11,585 nucleotides of DNA from the NCBI GenBank assembly GCA_030608825.1, contig JAUWDL010000012.1, forward strand, positions 1 to 11,585, given 5' to 3'. This document shows positions 1 to 6,248 of this stretch, in pieces. This stretch comes from Gemmatimonadales bacterium. Lineage in GTDB: Bacteria > Gemmatimonadota > Gemmatimonadetes > Palauibacterales > Palauibacteraceae. The translations under genes were made by a program, and so were the position numbers. Each line of letters opens with the position of its first letter. Positions within the stretch are counted from its first letter, which is position 1. The notes beneath the pieces are model-generated. The model did no database searches, was not told the DNA's origin, and saw nothing but the letters and a program-made list of their open reading frames with translations.

Positions 1-26
1 GTAGGAACCAAAGGAGAAAAGCGAAA

Positions 27-512
27 ATGGGGCTCATCGAATTCGTGAAGGAAGCAGGCGCAAAGCTCGGGTTGGGCAAGTCGAAGGAGGAGGCCGCGGA
101 GGCAGCCGCGGTCGGGGAATACATGGAAGAGTCGACGAAAGCCAATGCACTCTGGCATCTCGTCCGTGATCTCGGGCTCGAGATCGAGGATCTGAACATC
201 CAGTTCGACGACGGGACCGCGACGGTCACGGGCACGACCGAGACGCAGGCCGAGCGGGAGAAGGTGGTCCTCGCGGTGGGCAACGTCGAGGGGGTCGCCC
301 GGGTGGATGATCAGATCACGGTCGTCGCGCCGGAGCCGGCCGCGACCTTCTACACGGTCGTGTCGGGAGACACCCTCTCGGGGATCTCACTGGAACACTA
401 CGGCAACGCGATGAAGTACACGGCGATCTTCGAGGCGAACCGCCCAATGCTCGAGAACCCGGACCTCATTTACCCGGGCCAGGTGCTGCGGATTCCGCCG
501 CTCGAAGGCTGA
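27..512 (+). CDS. kbp: BON-LysM domain protein, Kbp (YgaU)-like potassium-binding protein
   Basis: This encodes 161 residues, a little longer than the roughly 149 of E. coli Kbp/YgaU. The start MGLIEFVKEAG resembles the E. coli start, and no signal peptide is visible, so the product is probably cytoplasmic. A BON domain lies at about residues 45-100 (core ATVTGT, AVGNVEGVARVDDQI). A LysM domain follows at about 107-157 (FYTVVSGDTLSGIS, YGNA, IFEANRPML, IYPGQVLRIP). In E. coli this protein binds K+ and changes shape on binding; that role is transferred here by family. Compared with E. coli, the helical segment before the BON domain is different and Ala/Glu-rich. The ATG is preceded by AAGGAG at 11-16, ten bases upstream, and codon 2 onward matches the family, so the start is secure. 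The gene is monocistronic as far as visible and converges on a small minus-strand gene. Family assignment is strong; K+ binding in this organism is inferred. Confidence 0.93.
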   Translation: MGLIEFVKEAGAKLGLGKSKEEAAEAAAVGEYMEESTKANALWHLVRDLGLEIEDLNIQFDDGTATVTGTTETQAEREKVVLAVGNVEGVARVDDQITVVAPEPAATFYTVVSGDTLSGISLEHYGNAMKYTAIFEANRPMLENPDLIYPGQVLRIPPLEG

Positions 513-524
513 CGACGGCCGACT

Positions 525-554
525 ATCGGGGCGCTCCGGGCCGGGCGCCCCGAT
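525..554. terminator. Perfect inverted repeat between convergent genes, possible bidirectional terminator
   Basis: Arms ATCGGGGCGC (525-534) and GCGCCCCGAT (545-554) are perfectly complementary around a 10-nt GC-rich loop. The hairpin lies 13 bases after the kbp-like stop and touches the stop codon of the converging minus-strand gene, the place expected for a shared terminator. No T-run follows on either strand, so it is not a canonical intrinsic terminator. It could instead be a 3'-end stabilising structure. Confidence 0.5.
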
Positions 555-772
555 CAGCGGCGATCCTGGCAGAAAACGGCGAAGCCGGCGGTCGCTTTGT
601 GACGCGGCGCGATCGAACCTGGGCCAGAGCCCGCTTCCAGGTTCGGGATCGCCACGGAGACCGCGGCCTCGTGAGCCTGCGTGGCGGGCCCGGGCCGCGC
701 CAGCGCCACGGTCGCCAGGCCGGCGACGGCGACGATCAGGATGCGAATCGTGGTTTGCGTTTGGACTATCAT
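554..772 (-). CDS. Small predicted exported or membrane-anchored protein, function unknown
   Basis: This 72-residue product begins MIVQTQTTIRILIVAVAG, with a hydrophobic segment at about residues 10-25 ending VALA, which looks like a signal peptide or a single membrane anchor. The rest is short, Ala/Gly/Pro-rich, with a single Cys near the end (FCQDRR). I do not recognise a family. Support for a real gene: on the minus strand GGAGAGG sits about four bases upstream of this ATG, third codon positions are strongly G/C as in the neighbours, and the stop abuts a convergent hairpin. A longer in-frame start at 811 exists but lacks this ribosome-binding site and would spoil the signal peptide. It is divergent from the LolA-like operon, so the 773-900 gap probably carries promoters for both. 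A spurious ORF cannot be excluded because GC-rich DNA keeps many frames open. Confidence 0.5.
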   Translation of the reverse strand: MIVQTQTTIRILIVAVAGLATVALARPGPATQAHEAAVSVAIPNLEAGSGPGSIAPRHKATAGFAVFCQDRR

Positions 773-900
773 GCCCCTCTCCGTGTTGACGTGATCTCGA
801 CTCCGCCTCACATGAGTTCGACAACGGAGAGCTCGGGTCCGTTGGATCGAGGCCGGTCACGCCCGCGCGCCGTGAGCGTGACATCGTGAGAGGAAGGCAA

Positions 901-1683
901 ATGACGACAGGGATCGGACGCGCAGGGTGTGGGCTCTGCCTGGTGCTTGGAGCCTTGAGCGGACTGGTCACGAGCGGCGAGATCGAGGCACAGGAGACTC
1001 CGCGGGAGATCATCGACCGGGTCGACCGGATCCTGCGCGGCGAATCGAGCCATGGGTTCGCGACCATGGAGGTCGTGACGGAGCACTGGGAACGGAGCCT
1101 CACGATGGAGATGTGGTCGCTGGGGACCGAGTATTCCCTGGTCCGGATCACGGCTCCGCGCAAGGAGGCCGGTACCGCCACCCTGAAGTCGGGCGACGAC
1201 ATCTGGAACTACCTGCCCAGGGTGGATCGCACGATCAAGATCCCCGCCTCGCTGATGATGGGCTCGTGGATGGGCTCTCACTTCACGAATGACGATCTCG
1301 TGAAGGAGAGCCGCCTGGTGGAGGACTATGACATCGAGATCGGCTTCGAGGGCCTCCGGGAAGAAGCCGAGATATGGGAATTCGTCCTCACCCCCGCACC
1401 CGAGGCCGCCGTGGTGTGGGGCCGCATCGACTTCGAGGTGCGGAAGGACGACCTCATGCCCACCTGGGCGCGCTACTACGACGAAGATGGAGAGCTCGTC
1501 AGGACTCTCCAGTACGGCGAGTACCAGGAGATGGGAGGGAGGCTGGTGCCTGCCTTGATGGTGATGGTGCCGCACGACAAGCCGGGCGAGAAGACGTTGG
1601 TGAGATACTCGGATCTGGATTTCGACGTCGAGATCGACGAGGGGTTCTTCTCCCTCCGTGCCCTTCAGTCGGGAGGCGACTGA
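901..1683 (+). CDS. LolA-like periplasmic protein (outer membrane lipoprotein-sorting protein family)
   Basis: This encodes 260 residues. The N-terminus is a signal peptide (hydrophobic GLCLVLGALSGLV, probable cleavage after EIEA at residue 30, mature end QETPREIID). The mature part matches the LolA-like family often annotated 'outer membrane lipoprotein-sorting protein' (COG2834): an N-terminal helix REIIDRVDRIL, then LVRITAPRKEAGTATLK at 80-96, DDIWNYLPRVDRTIKIP at 99-115 and MGSWMGSHFTNDDLV at 120-134, all characteristic. Family members have a half-open hydrophobic barrel that carries acyl chains. There is no lipobox, so it is probably soluble in the periplasm. A GTG at 886 would add five residues, but ATG 901 has GAGAGGA at 888-894 with good spacing. 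It is the first gene of a five-gene operon with two FtsX-type permeases, an ATPase and a beta-barrel, which points to carrying a lipid or lipoprotein cargo from the transporter across the periplasm. The cargo is not identifiable. Confidence 0.88.
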   Translation: MTTGIGRAGCGLCLVLGALSGLVTSGEIEAQETPREIIDRVDRILRGESSHGFATMEVVTEHWERSLTMEMWSLGTEYSLVRITAPRKEAGTATLKSGDDIWNYLPRVDRTIKIPASLMMGSWMGSHFTNDDLVKESRLVEDYDIEIGFEGLREEAEIWEFVLTPAPEAAVVWGRIDFEVRKDDLMPTWARYYDEDGELVRTLQYGEYQEMGGRLVPALMVMVPHDKPGEKTLVRYSDLDFDVEIDEGFFSLRALQSGGD

Positions 1684-1684
1684 C

Positions 1685-2944
1685 GTGCCGATGGAACCCT
1701 GGCCGCGCATCGGCTGGAGGAATCTCGGCCGCAACCGGCGGCGAACCGTCATCACTGCCGCGGGTCTCGCCTTCGGCTACTTCGCGATCGTTCTCATGAA
1801 CGGCCTCATGGCAGGCATGACGGCCGAGATGATCGAGAACGGTACCGGATTCCTGATGGGCCAGATCCAGGTTCACGAGGCGGATTATCTCCCGCAGCGA
1901 AGCATCTACGAGACCATCGGAGGCCGCGACGGCGTGGATGTGGAAGCCCTGATCCGGGCGGTCGGAGCGGATCCGGCGATCGAAGCCGCGGCGCCTCGCG
2001 TCTACGCCGGCGGCCTCGTGAGCTCCGGCGAATCGACGACCGCCGCGATGCTGGTGGGCGTGGATCCGGAGCTCGAGCCCGGCGTGAGCCGGATCTTCCG
2101 CGGCGTCGTGCGGGGGAGACCCCCCGAAAGGGGGACGAGGGAGATCCTCATCGGTGCGGAGATGGCTCGTCAGCTGGCGGTGGACGTGGCCGATGAGGTG
2201 GTCCTCGTGGCGCCGGCCGCCGATGGATCGCTCGGCAACGACCTCTTCGTCGTCTCGGGGATTTTCCGCAGCGGGATCGCGGAGCTGGATGCCCAATTCG
2301 CGATGCTTCCGATCGGCCAGCTCCAGGCTCTGGCGGCTCTGGCGCCCGATCGCGTGCACGAGATAGCGGCGGCCACCGTGGATCCCTGGCTGGCTCCCGA
2401 CGCGGCGCAGAGGCTCGCCGAGCCCGTCTCGACGGTCTCGACACAGGCTGTTGTCCAGCCGTGGACCGAGCTGCGACCCGAGATGATGGACTATGCGCAG
2501 CTGGCGAAATCCTGGGGCTTCGTGGTCATTTTCATCGTCTTCGCGATCGCGATCTTCGGCGTCGCGAACACGATGCTCCTCGGGACGTTCGAGCGTCGAA
2601 GGGAGTTTGCCGTGATCATGGCGATCGGTGCCGCGCCCGGCGCCGTCATGAGGACGGTCCTCTACGAGGGCCTGGCCCTGGGAGCCATCAGCCTCGTCTT
2701 CGGCGTGCTCATCACGCTGCCTGTTCTGCTGTGGTGGCACAACGCGCCGCCCGATCTGGGGTGGCTCTACGGGGACTTCACGATGTTCGGGGCGCTCATC
2801 AGACCGGTTCTTCGCGTCGAGTACGACGCGGCCACCGCGCTATGGGCGGGCCTGGCGCTCGTGCTCACTGCGCTCCTGGCGGCGTTGGTTCCGGCGGCGC
2901 GGACCGCGCGGCTTCTTCCCGCCGACACCCTTTCGGGCGATTGA
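1685..2944 (+). CDS. ABC transporter permease 1, FtsX/LolC-E (MacB) superfamily
   Basis: This 419-residue inner-membrane protein has the four-helix FtsX/MacB layout. A conserved cytoplasmic start (IGWRNLGRNRRRTVIT) leads into TM1 at about 22-44. A large periplasmic domain spans about 45-275, and TM2-TM4 lie at about 277-300, 326-351 and 384-405. The motif after TM2, FERRREFAVIMAIGA (302-316), is the hallmark coupling segment that touches the ATPase. The C-terminus VPAARTARLLPADTL is also typical. GTG 1685 is preferred: GGGAGG at 1671-1676 is eight bases away and the upstream stop ends one base earlier. ATG 1691 or GTG 1658 are alternatives. It probably pairs with the non-identical second permease encoded next, as LolC pairs with LolE. 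LolC/E-type proteins extract lipids or lipoproteins from the outer leaflet; MacB-type proteins act as mechanotransducers. Presence of a LolA-like neighbour favours the Lol-type role, by inference. Confidence 0.9.
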   Translation: MPMEPWPRIGWRNLGRNRRRTVITAAGLAFGYFAIVLMNGLMAGMTAEMIENGTGFLMGQIQVHEADYLPQRSIYETIGGRDGVDVEALIRAVGADPAIEAAAPRVYAGGLVSSGESTTAAMLVGVDPELEPGVSRIFRGVVRGRPPERGTREILIGAEMARQLAVDVADEVVLVAPAADGSLGNDLFVVSGIFRSGIAELDAQFAMLPIGQLQALAALAPDRVHEIAAATVDPWLAPDAAQRLAEPVSTVSTQAVVQPWTELRPEMMDYAQLAKSWGFVVIFIVFAIAIFGVANTMLLGTFERRREFAVIMAIGAAPGAVMRTVLYEGLALGAISLVFGVLITLPVLLWWHNAPPDLGWLYGDFTMFGALIRPVLRVEYDAATALWAGLALVLTALLAALVPAARTARLLPADTLSGD

Positions 2945-4218
2945 TGGAACGGGGTCGACTGATGCTGAGGCTGGCCTTTCGCAATCTGCGGAGGCAGGCT
3001 CGCCGCAGTCTCCTGACGGCGGCCGCCATGGTCATCGGGGGCGGGTTGCTGATCTTCTCGGTCTCTCTCGGAGATGGGACCCACGAGGACTGGATCGAGT
3101 CCGGAGTGCGCATGGGGAGCGGCCACATCGCGATTCAGGCACCCGAGTACGCCGTCAGCCGCAAGATCGAGGACCGGTTGAGCACTCAGAGCGTGGCGGC
3201 GGCCCGAGAGGGACTGCGGAGCCCCGACATAGCGGAGTCCGTTCTGCAGGTCGTTCCGAGACTGACGACCGGAGGCTTGGCCAGCTCTCCGATGGGCGCC
3301 CGGCCGGTGGAGGTGGTCGGTGTGGACCCGGTCGCGGAGGCCGGCTTCTCGACGCTGGACGAGCGGGTGGTCGAGGGACGCTATCTCGAGCCTGATGACC
3401 GGCTGGCCGCCTACGTCGGGGCCGAGCTGGCGGAGGGTCTGGAACTCCGGATTGGCTCGAGGATGGTGCTGACGGCCCAGGATGCGGAGGGCGAGATCTC
3501 CGGCCAGCTGGTGAGGGTGGTCGGCATCTTCGGGACGGGGATCCCGGAGATCGACCAGAGGATCGTTCACATTCCGCTTCAGACCGCCGGGACGTGGCTG
3601 AGGGCGGAGGGAGCCGTAACGACCGTGGCGGTCCTGCTGGATCGAAGCCGGGCCGTGAAGCGCACCGCGCACCACCTGGAAGATGTGCTGGCGGCACCGA
3701 TTGCCGCCGGAGATCTGGCGGTTCTCACCTGGCAGGAAGCCATGCCCGAGCTGGACGCGATCGTCAAGGTGGACGACCTCGGCAACTACATGTTCCAGGG
3801 GATCACCTTCGGGATCATCGCCCTGGCGATCGTGAACACCATCCTGATGTCCGTCCTGTACCGACACCGGGAGTTCGGCGTCCTTCAGGCACTTGGATTC
3901 ACGCCGCGCCAGACGGGAACCCTCGTCATGGCGGAGGGCGTGGTTCTCACGGTGCTGAGCGGCCTTCTGGGGATCGGTCTGGGTCTGTTCGTGACCTGGT
4001 TCTTCTGGCGGGACGGGCTGGATATCTCCTTCACGTGGCAGGAGGATTGGACCTTTTCCGGCGTCGTCCTCGATCCCGTGATCGTCCCCCTGTTCAGAGC
4101 CGCCCGGGTGATCCAGGGTCTCCTGTTCATCCTGTTCGTGGGGACCTTGGCGTCCCTCTATCCAGCGTACCGGGCTACACGGATCGACGTGGCCGAGGCG
4201 ATGAAGTTCGAGCGATGA
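2944..4218 (+). CDS. ABC transporter permease 2, FtsX/LolC-E (MacB) superfamily
   Basis: This 424-residue protein is a diverged paralogue of the preceding permease with the same plan. It has the N-terminal LAFRNLRRQARRSLLT, TM1 at about 23-43, a periplasmic domain at about 45-280, TM2 at about 281-303, TM3 at about 330-353 and TM4 at about 389-408. The coupling motif YRHREFGVLQALGFT is at 306-320, and the C-terminal SLYPAYRATRIDVAEAM is classic for FtsX permeases. ATG 2944 overlaps the previous stop by one base (TGATG), suggesting translational reinitiation. ATG 2962, preceded by GGAACGGGG, would remove six residues and is equally possible. The frame stays open upstream to about 2461, but that part lies inside permease 1 and encodes Arg/Ala-rich nonsense, so it is not part of the gene. 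Two unequal permeases imply a heterodimer like LolC-LolE. Confidence 0.9.
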   Translation: MERGRLMLRLAFRNLRRQARRSLLTAAAMVIGGGLLIFSVSLGDGTHEDWIESGVRMGSGHIAIQAPEYAVSRKIEDRLSTQSVAAAREGLRSPDIAESVLQVVPRLTTGGLASSPMGARPVEVVGVDPVAEAGFSTLDERVVEGRYLEPDDRLAAYVGAELAEGLELRIGSRMVLTAQDAEGEISGQLVRVVGIFGTGIPEIDQRIVHIPLQTAGTWLRAEGAVTTVAVLLDRSRAVKRTAHHLEDVLAAPIAAGDLAVLTWQEAMPELDAIVKVDDLGNYMFQGITFGIIALAIVNTILMSVLYRHREFGVLQALGFTPRQTGTLVMAEGVVLTVLSGLLGIGLGLFVTWFFWRDGLDISFTWQEDWTFSGVVLDPVIVPLFRAARVIQGLLFILFVGTLASLYPAYRATRIDVAEAMKFER

Positions 4219-4943
4219 CCGAGACGCGAAGTGTGACGAGCTCGGCGGAGACGCCTACGGATCGGGCCGCCGTCCGTACGGACGAAGTGTGGAAGGTCTT
4301 CCTGCAGGGTCCCGAGGAGGTCCAGGCCGTGCGGGGCGTGACGCTCGTGATCGAGCGCGGCGAGTTCGTGGCGATGGCCGGGCCGTCCGGCTCCGGCAAG
4401 ACCACGCTTCTCAACCTGATCGGAGGGCTTACGAGGCCCACTCGAGGGCACGTATGGGTGGCCGGGCACGACGTGGCCGGCATGTCGGCCCGCGCGCTGG
4501 CGCACATGCGGTTGCAGCAGGTGGGGTTCGTCTTTCAGGCGTACAATCTCCTGCCGGTGCTGACGGCGTTCGAGAACGCCGAGCTGCCGTTGCTGATGCT
4601 GGGCGTGGAGGAGGGAGAGCGGAGGAAGCGCGTGCACGAGCTGTTCGAACGCACGGGCCTCACCGGCCTCGAGGACCGACGTCCCGGCAAGCTCTCGGGC
4701 GGGCAGCAGCAGCGGGTCGCGATTATCCGGGCGGTGGCATCACGGCCGGCCCTCGTCCTGGCCGACGAGCCCACGGCGAACCTGGATTCCGCCACGAGCG
4801 CCTCCCTGCTGGAGATGATGGAGGAGCTGAACCGCGAGACCCACACCACGTTCGTCTTCGCGACCCACGATCCGCAGGTCATGGAGAGGGCGCGCCGGCT
4901 GATCCGCCTCGTCGACGGCCAGATCGACTCCGACGATTCGTGA
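4215..4943 (+). CDS. ABC transporter ATP-binding protein, LolD/MacB type
   Basis: This 242-residue nucleotide-binding subunit powers the two preceding permeases from the cytoplasmic face. Motifs in order are Walker A GPSGSGKT (56-63), Q-loop glutamine 108 in FVFQAYNLLP, signature LSGGQQQRVAI (160-170), Walker B LVLADEP (180-186) with catalytic E185, D-loop NLDS (189-192) and H-loop His218 in ATHD. The FQAYNLLP Q-loop and overall length are typical of the LolD/MacB/FtsE group. After the signature it reads AIIRAVA where AIARAL is usual, a small variation. ATG 4215 overlaps the permease stop in ATGA, which fixes the start, although the first roughly 22 residues are a non-conserved polar leader. 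The longer open frame upstream lies inside permease 2 and is a shadow. Family assignment is essentially certain; the substrate is not shown by this subunit. Confidence 0.95.
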   Translation: MTETRSVTSSAETPTDRAAVRTDEVWKVFLQGPEEVQAVRGVTLVIERGEFVAMAGPSGSGKTTLLNLIGGLTRPTRGHVWVAGHDVAGMSARALAHMRLQQVGFVFQAYNLLPVLTAFENAELPLLMLGVEEGERRKRVHELFERTGLTGLEDRRPGKLSGGQQQRVAIIRAVASRPALVLADEPTANLDSATSASLLEMMEELNRETHTTFVFATHDPQVMERARRLIRLVDGQIDSDDS

Positions 4944-6139
4944 GTCGAACGCGAGCTCTCGCGGCCCTGCTTCCAGCCCTGCTCCTTTCCGGGTCGCCCG
5001 CTCGAGCGCAGATCCCCCTCCCCTGGCTGAGCGGCTACTACCTGACCGTGCCCCTTTGGAGCGACGCCGGCCCCTTCAGCGAGGGCGGCTTCGGTAACTC
5101 GCAACGCCTGCGTCTCATGGCCGATCACCGCCTCGGTCCGGTGGCCTTCGATGCGGCGTACGAGCACTTCATCTCCTGGAGCGCAACGGCAGGAGGCGGC
5201 TTGGGAATCGGCGTTCCGGGAGCGGTGGCGCCGGGTGGCGGCGAATGGCTGGACCTTCAGTGGGTGATCGAGGAGGACGAGAACCTCCGCTGGACCCACC
5301 GCTTCGATCGGCTCAGCGTGACCGCGGCTGCGGGTGATCTTCTGAGCGCGACCGTAGGGCGCCAGACGATCTCGTGGGCCACGACGCTCTTCCTCACCCC
5401 CGCCGACCCGTTCGTGCCGTTCGATCCGGCCGACCCCTTCCGGGAGTATCGGGCGGGCGTGGACGCCGGCCGAGTCCGCCTGTTTCCAGGTCCGCTCAGC
5501 GAGGCGGAGATCGTAGTGCGACCGGCGAGGTTCCGGTTCGACGAGACCCTGTCCGTGCTCGGCCGGTATAAGGGCGTGGTCGCCAGCTGGGAGCTGTCCG
5601 GCTACGTCGGCGTGCTACACGACCGCGCGGCGCTCAGCTTCGGGGGCGCCGGGGGAATCGGCCAGGCTGCGCTGCGCGGCGAGATCCAGCTGCGAGATGA
5701 GCCGGATAAACTCGCCTTCCGGGGCACGGCCGGCGTCGACACGCGCTTCGACGCGCTCGGTCGAGATCTTTATGTCATCTTCGAGTATCAGCACGACGAC
5801 TTCGGCGCCTCCAGTGCAGACGAGCTCGAAGAAGTCGTGCTGTCGCCGCCCTTCGCGAGGGGCGAGCTGCAGGTCTTGAGCGCGGACGTCACGGTCTGGC
5901 AGGGCTCCTGGCAACTTCACCCGCTGTTCTCCACCCAGCTTCTTGTGCTCTGGAGCCTGAATGATCTGAGCGCGCTCTTCGCGCCGGGCGCCAGCTACTC
6001 GCTGAGCGAAGACGCCACCGCCCAGGGCGGAGTCTTCGTCGGCGTCGGGAACGGCGACGTCACTCCAGGAGATCTGCTGCCGTCCGAGTACGGCGTCGTA
6101 CCCACCACCATCTACGCCTCGATCTCGCTCTTTATCTGA
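4940..6139 (+). CDS. Predicted outer-membrane beta-barrel protein encoded with the ABC transporter
   Basis: This encodes 399 residues. A short signal peptide (MSRTRALAALLPALLLSGSPARA, probable cleavage before QIPLPW) is followed by a chain of alternating polar/hydrophobic stretches with regular turns. Examples are SQRLRLMADHRLGPVAFDAAYEHFI, LSVTAAAGDLLSATVGRQTISW, LYVIFEYQHDDF and ATAQGGVFVGVGNGD. It ends YASISLFI, a final amphipathic strand like the C-terminal signal recognised by the BAM machinery, though the last residue is Ile rather than Phe. I do not recognise a named family; its look is porin-like. The start is GTG 4940, which overlaps the ATPase stop in GTGA and gives the only sensible signal peptide. 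The frame remains open to 4289, but that part is a shadow of the ATPase gene. The tight overlap implies it functions with the transporter, perhaps as outer-membrane exit or acceptor in place of a LolB-type lipoprotein. That role is inferred. Confidence 0.8.
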   Translation: MSRTRALAALLPALLLSGSPARAQIPLPWLSGYYLTVPLWSDAGPFSEGGFGNSQRLRLMADHRLGPVAFDAAYEHFISWSATAGGGLGIGVPGAVAPGGGEWLDLQWVIEEDENLRWTHRFDRLSVTAAAGDLLSATVGRQTISWATTLFLTPADPFVPFDPADPFREYRAGVDAGRVRLFPGPLSEAEIVVRPARFRFDETLSVLGRYKGVVASWELSGYVGVLHDRAALSFGGAGGIGQAALRGEIQLRDEPDKLAFRGTAGVDTRFDALGRDLYVIFEYQHDDFGASSADELEEVVLSPPFARGELQVLSADVTVWQGSWQLHPLFSTQLLVLWSLNDLSALFAPGASYSLSEDATAQGGVFVGVGNGDVTPGDLLPSEYGVVPTTIYASISLFI

Positions 6140-6146
6140 GATCGCA

Positions 6147-6167
6147 GGCGCCGATTCGACCGGCGCC
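6147..6167 (+). terminator. GC-rich hairpin after the five-gene operon, possible terminator
   Basis: Arms GGCGCCG (6147-6153) and CGGCGCC (6161-6167) pair perfectly around ATTCGAC. The hairpin lies seven bases after the beta-barrel gene's stop and before the next gene's start at 6249. The downstream sequence (GTCCTGGTCGTGCTCTTGTC) is only mildly T-rich with no T-run, so termination is plausible but not canonical. Its position fits the end of the transporter operon. Confidence 0.4.
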
Positions 6168-6248
6168 GTCCTGGTCGTGCTCTTGTCGTCCGGCCCGAGG
6201 TGGAAAAAGCTTGGTGGCATCTCGAGCGCTTTAGCAGCGAGGATAAGC

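Noticed and set aside
786..814. TTGACG with a -10 about 17 bases away as a sigma-70 promoter for the LolA-like operon
   Set aside because: The -35 is good, but the corresponding -10 is CACATG, too poor to claim a promoter.
599..889. Plus-strand 96-codon frame in the 513-900 gap
   Set aside because: It has no ribosome-binding site, is Arg-rich, and overlaps the better supported minus-strand small gene.
808..1755. Minus-strand 315-codon frame opposite the LolA-like gene
   Set aside because: It is His/Arg-rich, matches nothing, lacks a ribosome-binding site and mirrors the codon structure of the real plus-strand gene.
1499..2740. Minus-strand 413-codon frame opposite permease 1
   Set aside because: Composition (Arg, His, Asp, Gly) is that of an antisense shadow of a GC-rich gene, with no recognisable domain or start signal.
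2461..2943. Long open frame extending permease 2 upstream by 161 codons
   Set aside because: It lies wholly within permease 1 in another frame, encodes Arg/Ala/Gly-rich sequence with no family match, and the FtsX N-terminal motif begins only after 2944.
3594..4214. Open frame extending the ATPase upstream
   Set aside because: It overlaps permease 2 in another frame and has low-complexity composition. The ATPase start at 4215 is set by the ATGA overlap and the position of Walker A.
4289..4939. Open frame extending the beta-barrel gene upstream
   Set aside because: It runs inside the ATPase gene. A signal peptide appears directly after GTG 4940, so the upstream part is a shadow.
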